From an uncultured Pelagibacteraceae bacterium (GTDB taxonomy: Bacteria; Pseudomonadota; Alphaproteobacteria; Pelagibacterales; Pelagibacteraceae), in contig CACPKA010000001.1 of NCBI GenBank assembly GCA_902634485.1, forward strand, positions 45,721 through 109,720: 64,000 nucleotides of DNA, given 5' to 3'. The position numbers were made by a program, and so were the translations under genes. Numbering within the stretch: position 1 is the first letter of the stretch; every line of letters begins with the position of its first letter. Below the pieces are notes generated by a model. That model did no database searches. It saw only the letters and a program-made list of their open reading frames with translations, and was not told the DNA's origin. This document shows positions 1 through 8,236 of the stretch, piece after piece.

Positions 1-236
1 TAACTTTTGATGTAGATGGATTTGACTCGAGTATTATGCCTGCCACTGGAACGCCCGAACCTGGAGGGCTTTTTTGGGATGAAACTCTAAATATAATAAA
101 AATAGCATCTAAAAATTCAAATATAGTTGGCGTTGATATAAATGAACTTGCTCCAATAAAAGGTTTTGATTCATATAACTTTTTAGTAGCAAAACTAGCC
201 TATAAAATTTTATCTTACAAATTTCTATATAAATAA
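1..236 (+). CDS. Agmatinase/ureohydrolase family enzyme, C-terminal fragment
   Basis: The reading frame is open from the window edge (first full codon at base 3) and ends at a TAA at 234-236. It begins TFDVDGFDSS, followed by a GTGTPEPGG-like segment. This is the conserved metal-binding Asp-x-Asp and downstream loop of the ureohydrolase superfamily (agmatinase, arginase, formiminoglutamase), which hydrolyses guanidino groups with a Mn pair. The first ATG at base 36 is internal and is not the start. Only about 78 residues are visible, so agmatinase (speB-like) cannot be separated from arginase or guanidinobutyrase. The gene converges on yhhQ with only two bases between the stop codons and no visible terminator. 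Confidence 0.82.
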   Translation, partial: TFDVDGFDSSIMPATGTPEPGGLFWDETLNIIKIASKNSNIVGVDINELAPIKGFDSYNFLVAKLAYKILSYKFLYK

Positions 237-238
237 TA

Positions 239-787
239 TTAAACAACTTTAATCGTTCTTATTAAAATTCTGAATGGAACTAACATAGCTAGTGCAACAA
301 AAATTTTAACTGACAAATCTCCTAAAGAAAGAGTAAACCATGGAATTCCTGTTGAATAAAAAGATATTGAAAAGAATAAAAAAGTATCAACAGTAGATCC
401 AATTAAAGAAGATGTTAATGGAGCTATATACCATTTTTTTTTCCTAAGTTTGTCAAAGATTTTTACATCCAATAATTGTGCAACTAAAAAGGCTGTACCA
501 GAACCAATCGCAATCCTTATTGAAATTAAATCTGCAAAATTTGTAGAAAATAAAAGTGTAAAAATAATACCTATTGTAAAACCAATATAAACAATTTTCC
601 TGGCTAAAAGTTTTCCATAAAATCTATTCGCAATATCAGTTATTAAAAAAGCTATTGGATAGCTAAACGCTCCATAAGTTAATATTGAACTCAAATTAAA
701 ATAATTTATTGGATATTGAACCAAATAATTAGATAATAAAACAATCACTCCCATAAGAAATGAGAGAATAAAAAATAAACGACTCAT
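239..787 (-). CDS. yhhQ: Queuosine precursor transporter (YhhQ/DUF165 family)
   Basis: This 182-residue protein is strongly hydrophobic, with about six predicted membrane segments. It carries the family signature near residues 36-60, in which GAFSYPIAFLITDIANRFYG resembles the usual (W)GAFTYPxAFLxTDxxNRxxG. The family imports queuine-type 7-deazaguanine precursors across the inner membrane for the tRNA modification queuosine. The substrate follows from family knowledge and cannot be read from this sequence. The ATG overlaps the stop codon of rpmB by one base, so translation is probably coupled to L28. The gene is the last of its block and meets the agmatinase gene tail to tail. Confidence 0.85.
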   Translation of the reverse strand: MSRLFFILSFLMGVIVLLSNYLVQYPINYFNLSSILTYGAFSYPIAFLITDIANRFYGKLLARKIVYIGFTIGIIFTLLFSTNFADLISIRIAIGSGTAFLVAQLLDVKIFDKLRKKKWYIAPLTSSLIGSTVDTFLFFSISFYSTGIPWFTLSLGDLSVKIFVALAMLVPFRILIRTIKVV

Positions 788-1068
788 TATGCGGATTTAC
801 TAAGTAATGATCTTTTTAATTTTTTTAATCTTAAAGAAAGGTATTTTGTTTTTGCTGATTTAATATAATTATCAAAACTTCCTTTTTTATCAACAGATCT
901 CACGCCAGCATTTGATACTGTTAATCTCAAACTTTTATTCAAAATTTCACTTTTAAATTTTACTTTTTTTAAATTTGGAAGAAATTTTCTTTTAGTCTTA
1001 TTATTTGCATGGCTAACCTTATGACCTTTAAGTGGTATTTTTGCAGTTAGTTCACATTTTTTAGACAT
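787..1068 (-). CDS. rpmB: 50S ribosomal protein L28
   Basis: The 93-residue basic protein starts MSKKCELTAK and contains the VSHANNKTKRKFLPNL segment (residues 18-33) that is diagnostic of L28, followed by an LRLTVSNAGVRSVDKKG core. L28 is a large-subunit protein near the exit-tRNA region. The length fits the long alphaproteobacterial form. A good promoter lies at 1079-1107, just beyond the end of pyrD. Its expected start point leaves only about four or five bases before the ATG, so the message may be almost leaderless, and no Shine-Dalgarno sequence is visible. The stop overlaps the yhhQ start by one base. Confidence 0.96.
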   Translation of the reverse strand: MSKKCELTAKIPLKGHKVSHANNKTKRKFLPNLKKVKFKSEILNKSLRLTVSNAGVRSVDKKGSFDNYIKSAKTKYLSLRLKKLKRSLLSKSA

Positions 1069-1078
1069 AAATTATGAC

Positions 1079-1107
1079 TATATAGGCACTTCAAACTTCT
1101 CAGTCAA
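1079..1107 (-). promoter_or_regulatory. Sigma70-type promoter for rpmB-yhhQ
   Basis: On the minus strand a TTGACT box (1107-1102) is followed after 17 bases by TATATA (1084-1079). Each box has five of six consensus bases and the spacing is ideal. The predicted start is around 1073, only about four or five bases ahead of the rpmB ATG. The -35 box lies just beyond the pyrD stop. Confidence 0.6.
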
Positions 1108-1109
1108 GA

Positions 1110-2150
1110 TTATTTTTTGATACCTATTATTTCTGATATATTTTTTATTCCCTTATTCTTTAATATATCAATTAACTCACCACTTATTTTGTTAGCTATA
1201 TTGGGGCCATTATATATCATGCCAGTATACAATTGCACTATAGAAGCGCCATTTATAATTTTTTCATATGCACTCTCTCCAGAGTCAACACCTCCAACAC
1301 CAATTATTTTAATTTCATTTTTTAATATTTTAAAAAATTTATTTATTAATAAATTGGATTTTTCATTTAAAGGCTTTCCTGATAAACCTCCTTTTTCTAA
1401 TTTATTAATATTTCTTAAATTTTCTCTATTTTTATCAGTAGTATTAGAAATTATTGCAGCACTAATATTATATTTTATTAATAAATTTGAAATTTTATCA
1501 ATAAAACTATCTTCAATATCTGGAGAAATTTTTATTGCGATAGGAACTTTTGTGTTCAAATTTTTTTTCTCTTGCTGTAGAGAATTTAGTAAGTCTTCCA
1601 ATTCCTCTTGATTATGAAAATTTCTTAAATTTTCAGTATTTGGGGAAGAAATATTTATAGTTATATAATCACAAATATTATGAAATTTTCTAAAACAAAT
1701 TAAATAATCCTCTATTTTATTTTTTGTATCTTGGTTAGGTCCAATATTGATGCCAAATAAACCTGTAGGTAAATTGGATGTTATTCTAGCCCTTGTTGTG
1801 TCTGCTCCTGAATTATTAAAACCCAATCTATTAATTAATGCTTCATCTTCTTCTAAACGAAAAATTCTTGGTTTAGTATTTCCATATTGTTTTTTAGGAG
1901 TTATGGTTCCTACTTCTACACAACTAAAACCTAGTTTAAATAAAGAATTATAAACTTCGGCATCTTTATCAAACCCTGCTGCAATACCAATTGGATTTGA
2001 AATAGATTTTCCAAATATTTTTGTTTCAATAGATTTATCTTTTTTAATTTTCTTACTAGAATAATAGTTTAATTTTAAAGCTTTTATGGCTAAAGAATGT
2101 GCAAATTCCGGATCTAATTTAAATATAAAAGGTCTTATTTTTGAAAACAT
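1110..2150 (-). CDS. pyrD: Dihydroorotate dehydrogenase (quinone), class 2
   Basis: The 346-residue enzyme oxidises dihydroorotate to orotate in pyrimidine synthesis and passes electrons to quinone at the inner membrane. The N-terminal 40 residues (FSKIRPFIFKLDPEFAHSLA) form the membrane-associating helical pair typical of class 2. The FMN barrel follows, with NPIGIAAGFDKDAE around residue 52, GTITPKKQYGN around 81, and the catalytic serine in NISSPNT (Ser169). The phosphate-binding GVGGVDSGE lies near the C terminus. Length is normal for the class. The start codon abuts the lysS stop (shared base 2150), so the two genes are probably cotranscribed. Confidence 0.96.
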   Translation of the reverse strand: MFSKIRPFIFKLDPEFAHSLAIKALKLNYYSSKKIKKDKSIETKIFGKSISNPIGIAAGFDKDAEVYNSLFKLGFSCVEVGTITPKKQYGNTKPRIFRLEEDEALINRLGFNNSGADTTRARITSNLPTGLFGINIGPNQDTKNKIEDYLICFRKFHNICDYITINISSPNTENLRNFHNQEELEDLLNSLQQEKKNLNTKVPIAIKISPDIEDSFIDKISNLLIKYNISAAIISNTTDKNRENLRNINKLEKGGLSGKPLNEKSNLLINKFFKILKNEIKIIGVGGVDSGESAYEKIINGASIVQLYTGMIYNGPNIANKISGELIDILKNKGIKNISEIIGIKK

Positions 2151-3727
2151 CAGTTAATTTTATCTGCTATTAATTGTTTTGTCTCATTAACTCCAAAAAA
2201 ACTAATAAAGAAACCCATTCTAGGTCCATTTTCCTCTCCAAAAACTACTTCGTAAATCAACTTAAACCATTCTCTTAAATTTTCATCATAACCATTTTCT
2301 TTACCAACCTTATATATTTGTGTTTGTATTTCTTCTGGTTGCATTTCATCGTTACATTTTTCTAAAGTTGAAACTAGTGCTAGTAAGGCTTTTTTTTCAT
2401 AACTATTAGGTTTTTTATACTTTTTATTTTTTTTTATTATATCATTAAAGTATTTAATAGCGTAACTAATAAGTTGATCAAATATAGGAAAATTTTTTTC
2501 TAATAAATTACTTTTATATTTTTTTACAAATTTCCATAAAAGTTCCTTTGTATCAGCATTACTAGTTTCAACTAAGTTCAAAAGCATTGAGAATGTCATA
2601 ATCATATTTTCTTTTGGTATTTTTCCATTATGAACATGCCACACAGGGTTCATTAATAATTTTAACTCATCTTGAGTTTTTCCTTTTTCAATAAAGTCTA
2701 AATATTCGTCAACAGCTTTTGGAACAATTTCTTTATAAAGTTTCTTTGCTCTTTTAGGATTTTGATACATAAAAAGTGATAAACTTTCTGGAGAAGCATA
2801 TTGCAACCATTGGTCTATTGTTATCCCATTTCCTTTTGATTTAGATATTTTTTCTCCTTTCTCGTCCAAAAATAATTCATACGCAAAACCTGAGGGATTA
2901 TTTTTTCCTAATACTTTAATTATTTTATTTGATAAAATTGCGCTTTCAATTAAATCTTTTCCATACATTTCAAAATCAACATCAAGCGCGTACCATCTCA
3001 TGGCCCAATCAACTTTCCATTGAAGTTTACAGTTTCCATCTAAAATACTTTTTTCAAGTTTTTTGCCCTTATTATCAAATATTATTTTTGAATTTTTATT
3101 ATCAATTTCAATCACTGGAATTTCTAGAACCACACCACTATCTGGACATATGGGTAAAAAAGGAGAATAAGTTTTTTGTCTTTCTTTTCCAAGAGTTGGT
3201 AAAATAATTTCCATTATTGAGCTATATTTTTCTAAAATTAATTTAAGAGTAGGATTGAAAAAACCTGATTTATAAAGTTTACTAGAACTTTTAAAATTAT
3301 AATTAAAATTAAATTTATTTAAAAATTTTTTTAACATTTCGTTGTTATGCTCGCCAAAACTATTATATTTTCCAAACGGATCAGGAATATTTGTTAAAGG
3401 TTTGTGGAGATTATTATTTAATATTTCTTTTTGAGGAACATTATCAGGAATTTTTCTTAAACCATCCAAATCATCAGAAAAAGTAATAATCTCTTTGGGT
3501 AAATCAGTTATATGATTCAAAGCATTAACAACCATTGTTGTTCTCGCAACTTCACCAAACGTACCTATGTGTGGTAGACCGCTAGGACCATAACCAGTTT
3601 GTAAAATTATCTTACCTTTATTTTCTATAAATTTTTTTCTTTCAATTAAAATTCTCCTAGCCTCAACAAAAGGCCAAGCATTGGTTTTTTCTAAATTTAT
3701 TTTTTCAATCACTTGTTTTAATAGCAA
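2150..3727 (-). CDS. lysS: Lysyl-tRNA synthetase, class I
   Basis: The 525-residue protein is the archaeal-type class I LysRS, which charges tRNA-Lys and is unrelated in fold to the common bacterial class II enzyme. The class I nucleotide motifs are visible: GYGPSGLPHIGT (HIGH-like box, His53-Thr56) and KISKSKG (KMSKS box, residues 293-299). The SDDLDGLRKIPDN segment near residue 84 is also typical. Length matches the family. Class I LysRS is a known feature of many Alphaproteobacteria. It is divergent from trkH and probably heads the lysS-pyrD transcript. The symbol lysK is also used for this class. Confidence 0.95.
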   Translation of the reverse strand: MLLKQVIEKINLEKTNAWPFVEARRILIERKKFIENKGKIILQTGYGPSGLPHIGTFGEVARTTMVVNALNHITDLPKEIITFSDDLDGLRKIPDNVPQKEILNNNLHKPLTNIPDPFGKYNSFGEHNNEMLKKFLNKFNFNYNFKSSSKLYKSGFFNPTLKLILEKYSSIMEIILPTLGKERQKTYSPFLPICPDSGVVLEIPVIEIDNKNSKIIFDNKGKKLEKSILDGNCKLQWKVDWAMRWYALDVDFEMYGKDLIESAILSNKIIKVLGKNNPSGFAYELFLDEKGEKISKSKGNGITIDQWLQYASPESLSLFMYQNPKRAKKLYKEIVPKAVDEYLDFIEKGKTQDELKLLMNPVWHVHNGKIPKENMIMTFSMLLNLVETSNADTKELLWKFVKKYKSNLLEKNFPIFDQLISYAIKYFNDIIKKNKKYKKPNSYEKKALLALVSTLEKCNDEMQPEEIQTQIYKVGKENGYDENLREWFKLIYEVVFGEENGPRMGFFISFFGVNETKQLIADKIN

Positions 3728-3803
3728 AAAATCAAATATCTCTTGTTTTTATTAATTCTTATAGAGTTGAAATTTATTTACCATAAAATAATGTTCATTC
3801 AAA

Positions 3804-5249
3804 ATGTCTAATTACAAAACTGTCTTTTTTATACTGGGTATTTTGCAAATCATACTGGGAGTATCAATGATCTTTCCAATTATCACCCAATTTATATTTG
3901 ATGAGCTAGATTCGTCTTTTATAAGTGCATCTATAATTACAATTACATTTGGAACCTTGTTTTTATTATCTAACCTCGAAAATGATAAAAAATTGAATTT
4001 ACAACATGCTTTTTTATTAACTGCCTTATCTTGGTTAAGTGTAGCAATTTTTGGTTCACTTCCATTTATTTTTTCTGAATTGAACTTAAGTGTAACAGAC
4101 TCATTTTTTGAAAGTATGTCTGGAATCACTACAACTGGGTCAACAATAATTACTGACTTGAACTCGGCTCCTAAAGCAATTTTAATATGGAGAGCTATTC
4201 TTCAATGGCTAGGAGGGATTGGAATAATTGTAATGGCAATTACACTAATGCCAATAATGAATGTTGGAGGAATGCAGTTGTTAAAGGTGTCAACTAGCGA
4301 TGCTAGTGAAAAAATACTTCCTAAAACAAAAGAAATTACAATAAGAATAATTATAATTTATTTAGCTTTGACTGCTGTTTGTTCATTTTTTTATAAAATT
4401 TTTGGTATGAAATTTTTTGATAGCTTAACCCACTCGATGACAACTATTGCTACAGGAGGTTTTTCAAATTACAACAATTCAATTGGCCATTTCGATAATG
4501 TAAAGATTGAAATAACTTCTATGATTTTTATTATTTTGGGAAGTATACCATTTATATCTTATATTAAGTATTTGAGTGGAAATAAAAAAATTTTTTATAC
4601 AGATTCACAAATAAAATCTTTTTTTAAAATTATTTTTTTTTCAATAATAATTTTATTTTTATATTTAAATTTTGCTGATAGCAACATTGCTTCAATAAGT
4701 CTAAGATCTGTATCTTTCAATGTAATATCAATTTTAACAGGAACAGGGTATGTAACAACTAATTTTGACAGCTGGGGAAATTTTACATTAATTTATTTTT
4801 TAATTTTAATGTTTATAGGAGGTTGTGCTGGATCAACGACTTGTGGAATAAAAATTTTTAGAGTTCAAATTTTATATCTTTTTTTGAAAAATCAATTGAG
4901 AAGAATGATTTATCCAAGAGGAGTATTTGTAATAAAATACGATAATAATATTGTTAATGATAAATTTATGGCTTCTATAATATCATTTATATATCTATAT
5001 ATAATTATTTTTTTTATTATTGCAGCTTTGTTATCTTTAAGCGGTTTAGATTTTACTACTTCGATTTCAGGTGCTGCTACTTCAATTTCTAATGTGGGGC
5101 CTGGATTGGGTGAATTAATTGGCCCAAATGGTAATTTTTCGCTATTACCGGACTTTTCAAAATGGGTATTAAGCTTAGGAATGATCTTGGGAAGACTTGA
5201 ATTATTTGCTATACTAGTTTTGATATTGCCTTCATTTTGGCAAAAATAA
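3804..5249 (+). CDS. trkH: Trk-type potassium uptake protein TrkH
   Basis: The 481-residue membrane protein has the fourfold membrane-pore-membrane repeat of TrkH/KtrB. The four selectivity loops can be seen at SGITTTGST (about residue 106), ATGGFSNYN (about 217), LTGTGYVTT (about 312) and SISNVGPGLG (about 429). Each has the conserved glycine. TrkH forms the K+ conducting dimer in the inner membrane and works with the cytoplasmic NAD-binding regulator TrkA, which is not in this window. The start is ATG and no strong promoter was identified in the 76-base divergent gap. It is followed two bases later by the AmpG-like gene. Confidence 0.93.
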   Translation: MSNYKTVFFILGILQIILGVSMIFPIITQFIFDELDSSFISASIITITFGTLFLLSNLENDKKLNLQHAFLLTALSWLSVAIFGSLPFIFSELNLSVTDSFFESMSGITTTGSTIITDLNSAPKAILIWRAILQWLGGIGIIVMAITLMPIMNVGGMQLLKVSTSDASEKILPKTKEITIRIIIIYLALTAVCSFFYKIFGMKFFDSLTHSMTTIATGGFSNYNNSIGHFDNVKIEITSMIFIILGSIPFISYIKYLSGNKKIFYTDSQIKSFFKIIFFSIIILFLYLNFADSNIASISLRSVSFNVISILTGTGYVTTNFDSWGNFTLIYFLILMFIGGCAGSTTCGIKIFRVQILYLFLKNQLRRMIYPRGVFVIKYDNNIVNDKFMASIISFIYLYIIIFFIIAALLSLSGLDFTTSISGAATSISNVGPGLGELIGPNGNFSLLPDFSKWVLSLGMILGRLELFAILVLILPSFWQK

Positions 5250-5251
5250 TT

Positions 5252-6625
5252 ATGACTGAAACAAAACAAACTTGGTTGGACTCTCTTAAGGTTTACAAAG
5301 ATATAAGAATGGTCAGAATACTTTTGCTAGGATCAATAAGTGGTTTTCCATGGGTTTTAATTGCGAGTAGTTTAAGTCTTTGGCTAAAAGAAGAAGGTTT
5401 AAGTAGATCTACAATTGGTTGGGCGGGATTAATTTTTGGAGTTTATGCCTTTAATTATTTATGGGCACCAATAATCGATAGAATTCAAATACCTTATTTA
5501 ACAAAAAAACTAGGACATAGAAGAGGATGGATAGTTTTAATGCAAATTATAATTTTGCTAAGCCTGTTAATTTGGAGTGTTATAAACCCAACTCAAAACT
5601 TAGCTCTATTAATTACTGTCGGTTTAGTAATTGCAATAGCTTCCGCCACTCAGGACATAACTGTTGATGCATTAAGGATTGAACAAATTAATGCCAATGA
5701 AGGAAAATCCATGGCAGCTGGTGCTGCGATGGCAGTTGTAGGCTGGTGGACAGGTTATAAACTTGGAGGAGTAATAGCATTATTTACAGCAGAATTTTTT
5801 CAAAATATGGGTATTGCAGATTATTGGCAAGCTACTTTTTTAATTCTGGGAGTTGTAATAATTTTAATGAATATTGGTTTAATGTTTGTTCATGAACCAA
5901 TTGAAACTGACAGACAAGCAAAACAAAAGGAAACTGATAAATTAATTGAAGGAAAACTTGGATCTAGCAATATTATAACTAATTTTATTGCTTACATTAC
6001 TGGAACTATTGGTGGACCTATAATTAGTTTCTTTAAAAAAAATGGATTTGCTATTGCTGTAGGAATATTAGGTTTTGTCTTCTTATTTAAAATTGGTGAA
6101 GCGTTTCTTGGTCGTATGTCTATTGTTTTTTATAAAGAAATTGGATTTTCTAAAGGACAAATTGCAATTTATTCAAAAGGACTTGGTTGGATTACAACTG
6201 TCGTTTTTACATTGTTAGGTGGAGTGATGGCAATGAGAGCGGGAACAATAAAAACAATGTTTTTTGCTGGAGGATTAATGGCTCTAACAAACCTATTATT
6301 TGCTTTTTTAGCTTGGACAGGCAAATCTGAATTATTGTTCGCAATTGCAGTAATAGCCGATGATATTACTGCTGCGTTTGCAACGGTAGCATTTGTTGCA
6401 TTTATTTCTTTATTAGTTGATAGAACTTATACTGCCACACAATATGCTTTACTTGCATCTATCGGTACAGCTGGCAGAACAACTCTAGCTTCATCTTCGG
6501 GAGCTCTTGTTGACTGGTTAAATGGAGATTGGGGAACATTCTTTGTGTTAACTACAATAATGGTTATTCCATCTTTAATATGTCTATGGTTTATAAGGCA
6601 TAAAGTAAAAATAGGTGCAAACTAA
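5252..6625 (+). CDS. AmpG-like MFS permease (probable muropeptide importer)
   Basis: This major facilitator protein has about 12 membrane segments. It resembles AmpG in the LLGSISGFPWVLIASSLSLW start, the LWAPIIDR segment after helix 2, the HRRGW loop and the SATQDITVDALR motif of helix 4-5. AmpG imports GlcNAc-anhydroMurNAc peptides into the cytoplasm for recycling. I chose the ATG at 5252, two bases after the trkH stop, giving 457 residues. A TTG at 5237 would add only MAKII inside trkH. The stop overlaps the next gene by 11 bases. That gene encodes a cytoplasmic-looking NlpC/P60 peptidase, which supports a cell-wall recycling role. The substrate remains inference. Confidence 0.78.
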   Translation: MTETKQTWLDSLKVYKDIRMVRILLLGSISGFPWVLIASSLSLWLKEEGLSRSTIGWAGLIFGVYAFNYLWAPIIDRIQIPYLTKKLGHRRGWIVLMQIIILLSLLIWSVINPTQNLALLITVGLVIAIASATQDITVDALRIEQINANEGKSMAAGAAMAVVGWWTGYKLGGVIALFTAEFFQNMGIADYWQATFLILGVVIILMNIGLMFVHEPIETDRQAKQKETDKLIEGKLGSSNIITNFIAYITGTIGGPIISFFKKNGFAIAVGILGFVFLFKIGEAFLGRMSIVFYKEIGFSKGQIAIYSKGLGWITTVVFTLLGGVMAMRAGTIKTMFFAGGLMALTNLLFAFLAWTGKSELLFAIAVIADDITAAFATVAFVAFISLLVDRTYTATQYALLASIGTAGRTTLASSSGALVDWLNGDWGTFFVLTTIMVIPSLICLWFIRHKVKIGAN

Positions 6626-7340
6626 TTTTTATTGCAATAATCCGTATATCAACATTTACGAAAGACCTTCGATTAACTCTAAAATTAGCTCACAAATTAT
6701 TTATGGTGAAAAATTTAAAATTTTAAAAAGAACAAAAAATTTCATAAAAATAAGAACATTTTATGATAAATATACTGGTTATATAAAAAATAAAAATTTT
6801 ATTAAAAAATTTAAACCTACCCACAAAGTAAAAGTTTTAAAGACCAAGATTAACAAATCAAATAAATTTTTACCATTTTCAAGTGAAATTGAAATTTTAA
6901 AGAAGAGAAAAAGTTATGTTATGTTTAAAAAAAATAAATGGATAAAACTAAAAGATATTACTTTAATAAATAAAAAAGAAAAAAATTTTATCAAAATTTT
7001 TGAATTATTTAAAAATTGTAAATATAAGTGGGGAGGTAAAACTTACCAAGGTATCGACTGTTCGGCTTTAGTTCAAATTTTTTATAAATTTAATAATAAA
7101 TTTTTTTCAAGAGATACAGTTGATCAAATAAAATATAAAAAAGGAAGCACAACAAAAAAAAAATTTAAAAAAGGTGACATAATTTTTTGGAAAGGACATG
7201 TTGCAGTATGTATTGATTCAAAAAAACTAATACATGCTTATGGTCCAGAAAAAAAAGTTATTATAATGCCAATTCGCAAAACAATAAAAAGGATAGAAAG
7301 AACTGCTAAATTAAAGGTAAAAAAAGTATTTAGAATTTAA
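6615..7340 (+). CDS. NlpC/P60 peptidase with N-terminal SH3-like domain
   Basis: The 241-residue protein has a bacterial SH3-like region (about residues 8-62), a second poorly defined beta-rich stretch, and a C-terminal NlpC/P60 cysteine peptidase domain (about 125-235). The likely catalytic residues are Cys149 in GIDCSALVQ, His195 in GHVAVC and His207 in LIHAYG. There is no signal peptide, so it should act in the cytoplasm, like YkfC-type enzymes that cut gamma-D-Glu bonds of imported muropeptides. The start is GTG at 6615, overlapping the upstream AmpG-like gene by 11 bases, and no in-frame ATG is near. The stop shares a TTAA with the tyrA stop. Confidence 0.85.
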   Translation: MQTNFYCNNPYINIYERPSINSKISSQIIYGEKFKILKRTKNFIKIRTFYDKYTGYIKNKNFIKKFKPTHKVKVLKTKINKSNKFLPFSSEIEILKKRKSYVMFKKNKWIKLKDITLINKKEKNFIKIFELFKNCKYKWGGKTYQGIDCSALVQIFYKFNNKFFSRDTVDQIKYKKGSTTKKKFKKGDIIFWKGHVAVCIDSKKLIHAYGPEKKVIIMPIRKTIKRIERTAKLKVKKVFRI

Positions 7341-8236
7341 TTTTCTCTACCAAAATCTGGTTTACTAATATCTTGTTTTAATAACAAGATTTGTTGTCTA
7401 GCTTTTTTTGATTTTTTAAGCTTATCAAGTAATAAAGAATTTCTTTTTTTATTAATATCTATTTTAAAGTTCTTTAAGTTTCTAATGAATAAATCGATTA
7501 TTTTAGAGATGTTTTTACTATTATTAAAAAATATATCTCTCCACATAATTTCATTAGATGCCGCTATCCTAGAAAAGTCTCTTAAACCACCTGCGCTGTA
7601 TTTAATTACATTTTTTTTATAAGTTTTTTGAAAATCTTGAGCAGTTTTAATTAAATTGTATGCAACTAAGTGTGGTAGATGACTAGTAACTGCAAAAACT
7701 TTGTCATGTTCATGTTCTTGCATAAACAAAATTCTAGAACCTAATTTTTTCCAAAACCTAGATAATTTTTTTTCTAATAATTTGTTTTTCTTGTTTTTTA
7801 TTAGAATGCACCATTTATTTTTGAATAAATTTTTACTACCAAATTTTGGTCCACTAGCTTCAGAACCAGATATGGGATGGCTCATTACCCAATTTAATTT
7901 TTTTGATAATTTTTCTTTAATTAATTTTGTAACATTTCCCCTAGTTGATCCTACATCCGTAATTAAAGTTTTATTATTCAAATTTTTATTTAGTTTAATA
8001 ATTATTTTTTGGTATTCGCTCATTGGAGTTGAAATAACAACTAAATCCATATCCTTTATTTTTTTATCAAGTTTTTTGATTAAAATAATTTTCTTATTTA
8101 TTTTTTTTATTTGGTTTTGGTATTTAATATTTTTTTCATATACATAAACTTTTTTACACAACTTTTGACTAATGGCTCCTCTAAGAATTGAGGATCCAAT
8201 CATACCACATCCAATGATCAAAATATTTTTAAACAT
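7337..8236 (-). CDS. tyrA: Prephenate/arogenate dehydrogenase
   Basis: The 299-residue enzyme carries out oxidative decarboxylation in tyrosine synthesis. The N-terminal Rossmann motif is GCGMIGSSILRGA (residues 9-21). The STPMSEY and TDVGSTRG segments follow, and then the substrate-binding SHPISGSEASGP with its conserved histidine. The helical C-terminal domain contains SAGGLRDFSRIAAS, typical of TyrA. No chorismate mutase or ACT domain is attached, as in the alphaproteobacterial cyclohexadienyl (TyrC-like) form, so the cofactor and the choice of prephenate or arogenate are not settled. It overlaps hisC by eight bases. That pairing fits tyrosine synthesis, since HisC-type aminotransferases often also act on aromatic substrates. 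Confidence 0.92.
   Translation of the reverse strand: MFKNILIIGCGMIGSSILRGAISQKLCKKVYVYEKNIKYQNQIKKINKKIILIKKLDKKIKDMDLVVISTPMSEYQKIIIKLNKNLNNKTLITDVGSTRGNVTKLIKEKLSKKLNWVMSHPISGSEASGPKFGSKNLFKNKWCILIKNKKNKLLEKKLSRFWKKLGSRILFMQEHEHDKVFAVTSHLPHLVAYNLIKTAQDFQKTYKKNVIKYSAGGLRDFSRIAASNEIMWRDIFFNNSKNISKIIDLFIRNLKNFKIDINKKRNSLLLDKLKKSKKARQQILLLKQDISKPDFGREN

Noticed and set aside
5237..5251. TTG start for the AmpG-like gene inside trkH
   Set aside because: It adds only five residues. The ATG at 5252 directly follows the trkH stop and is the simpler choice.
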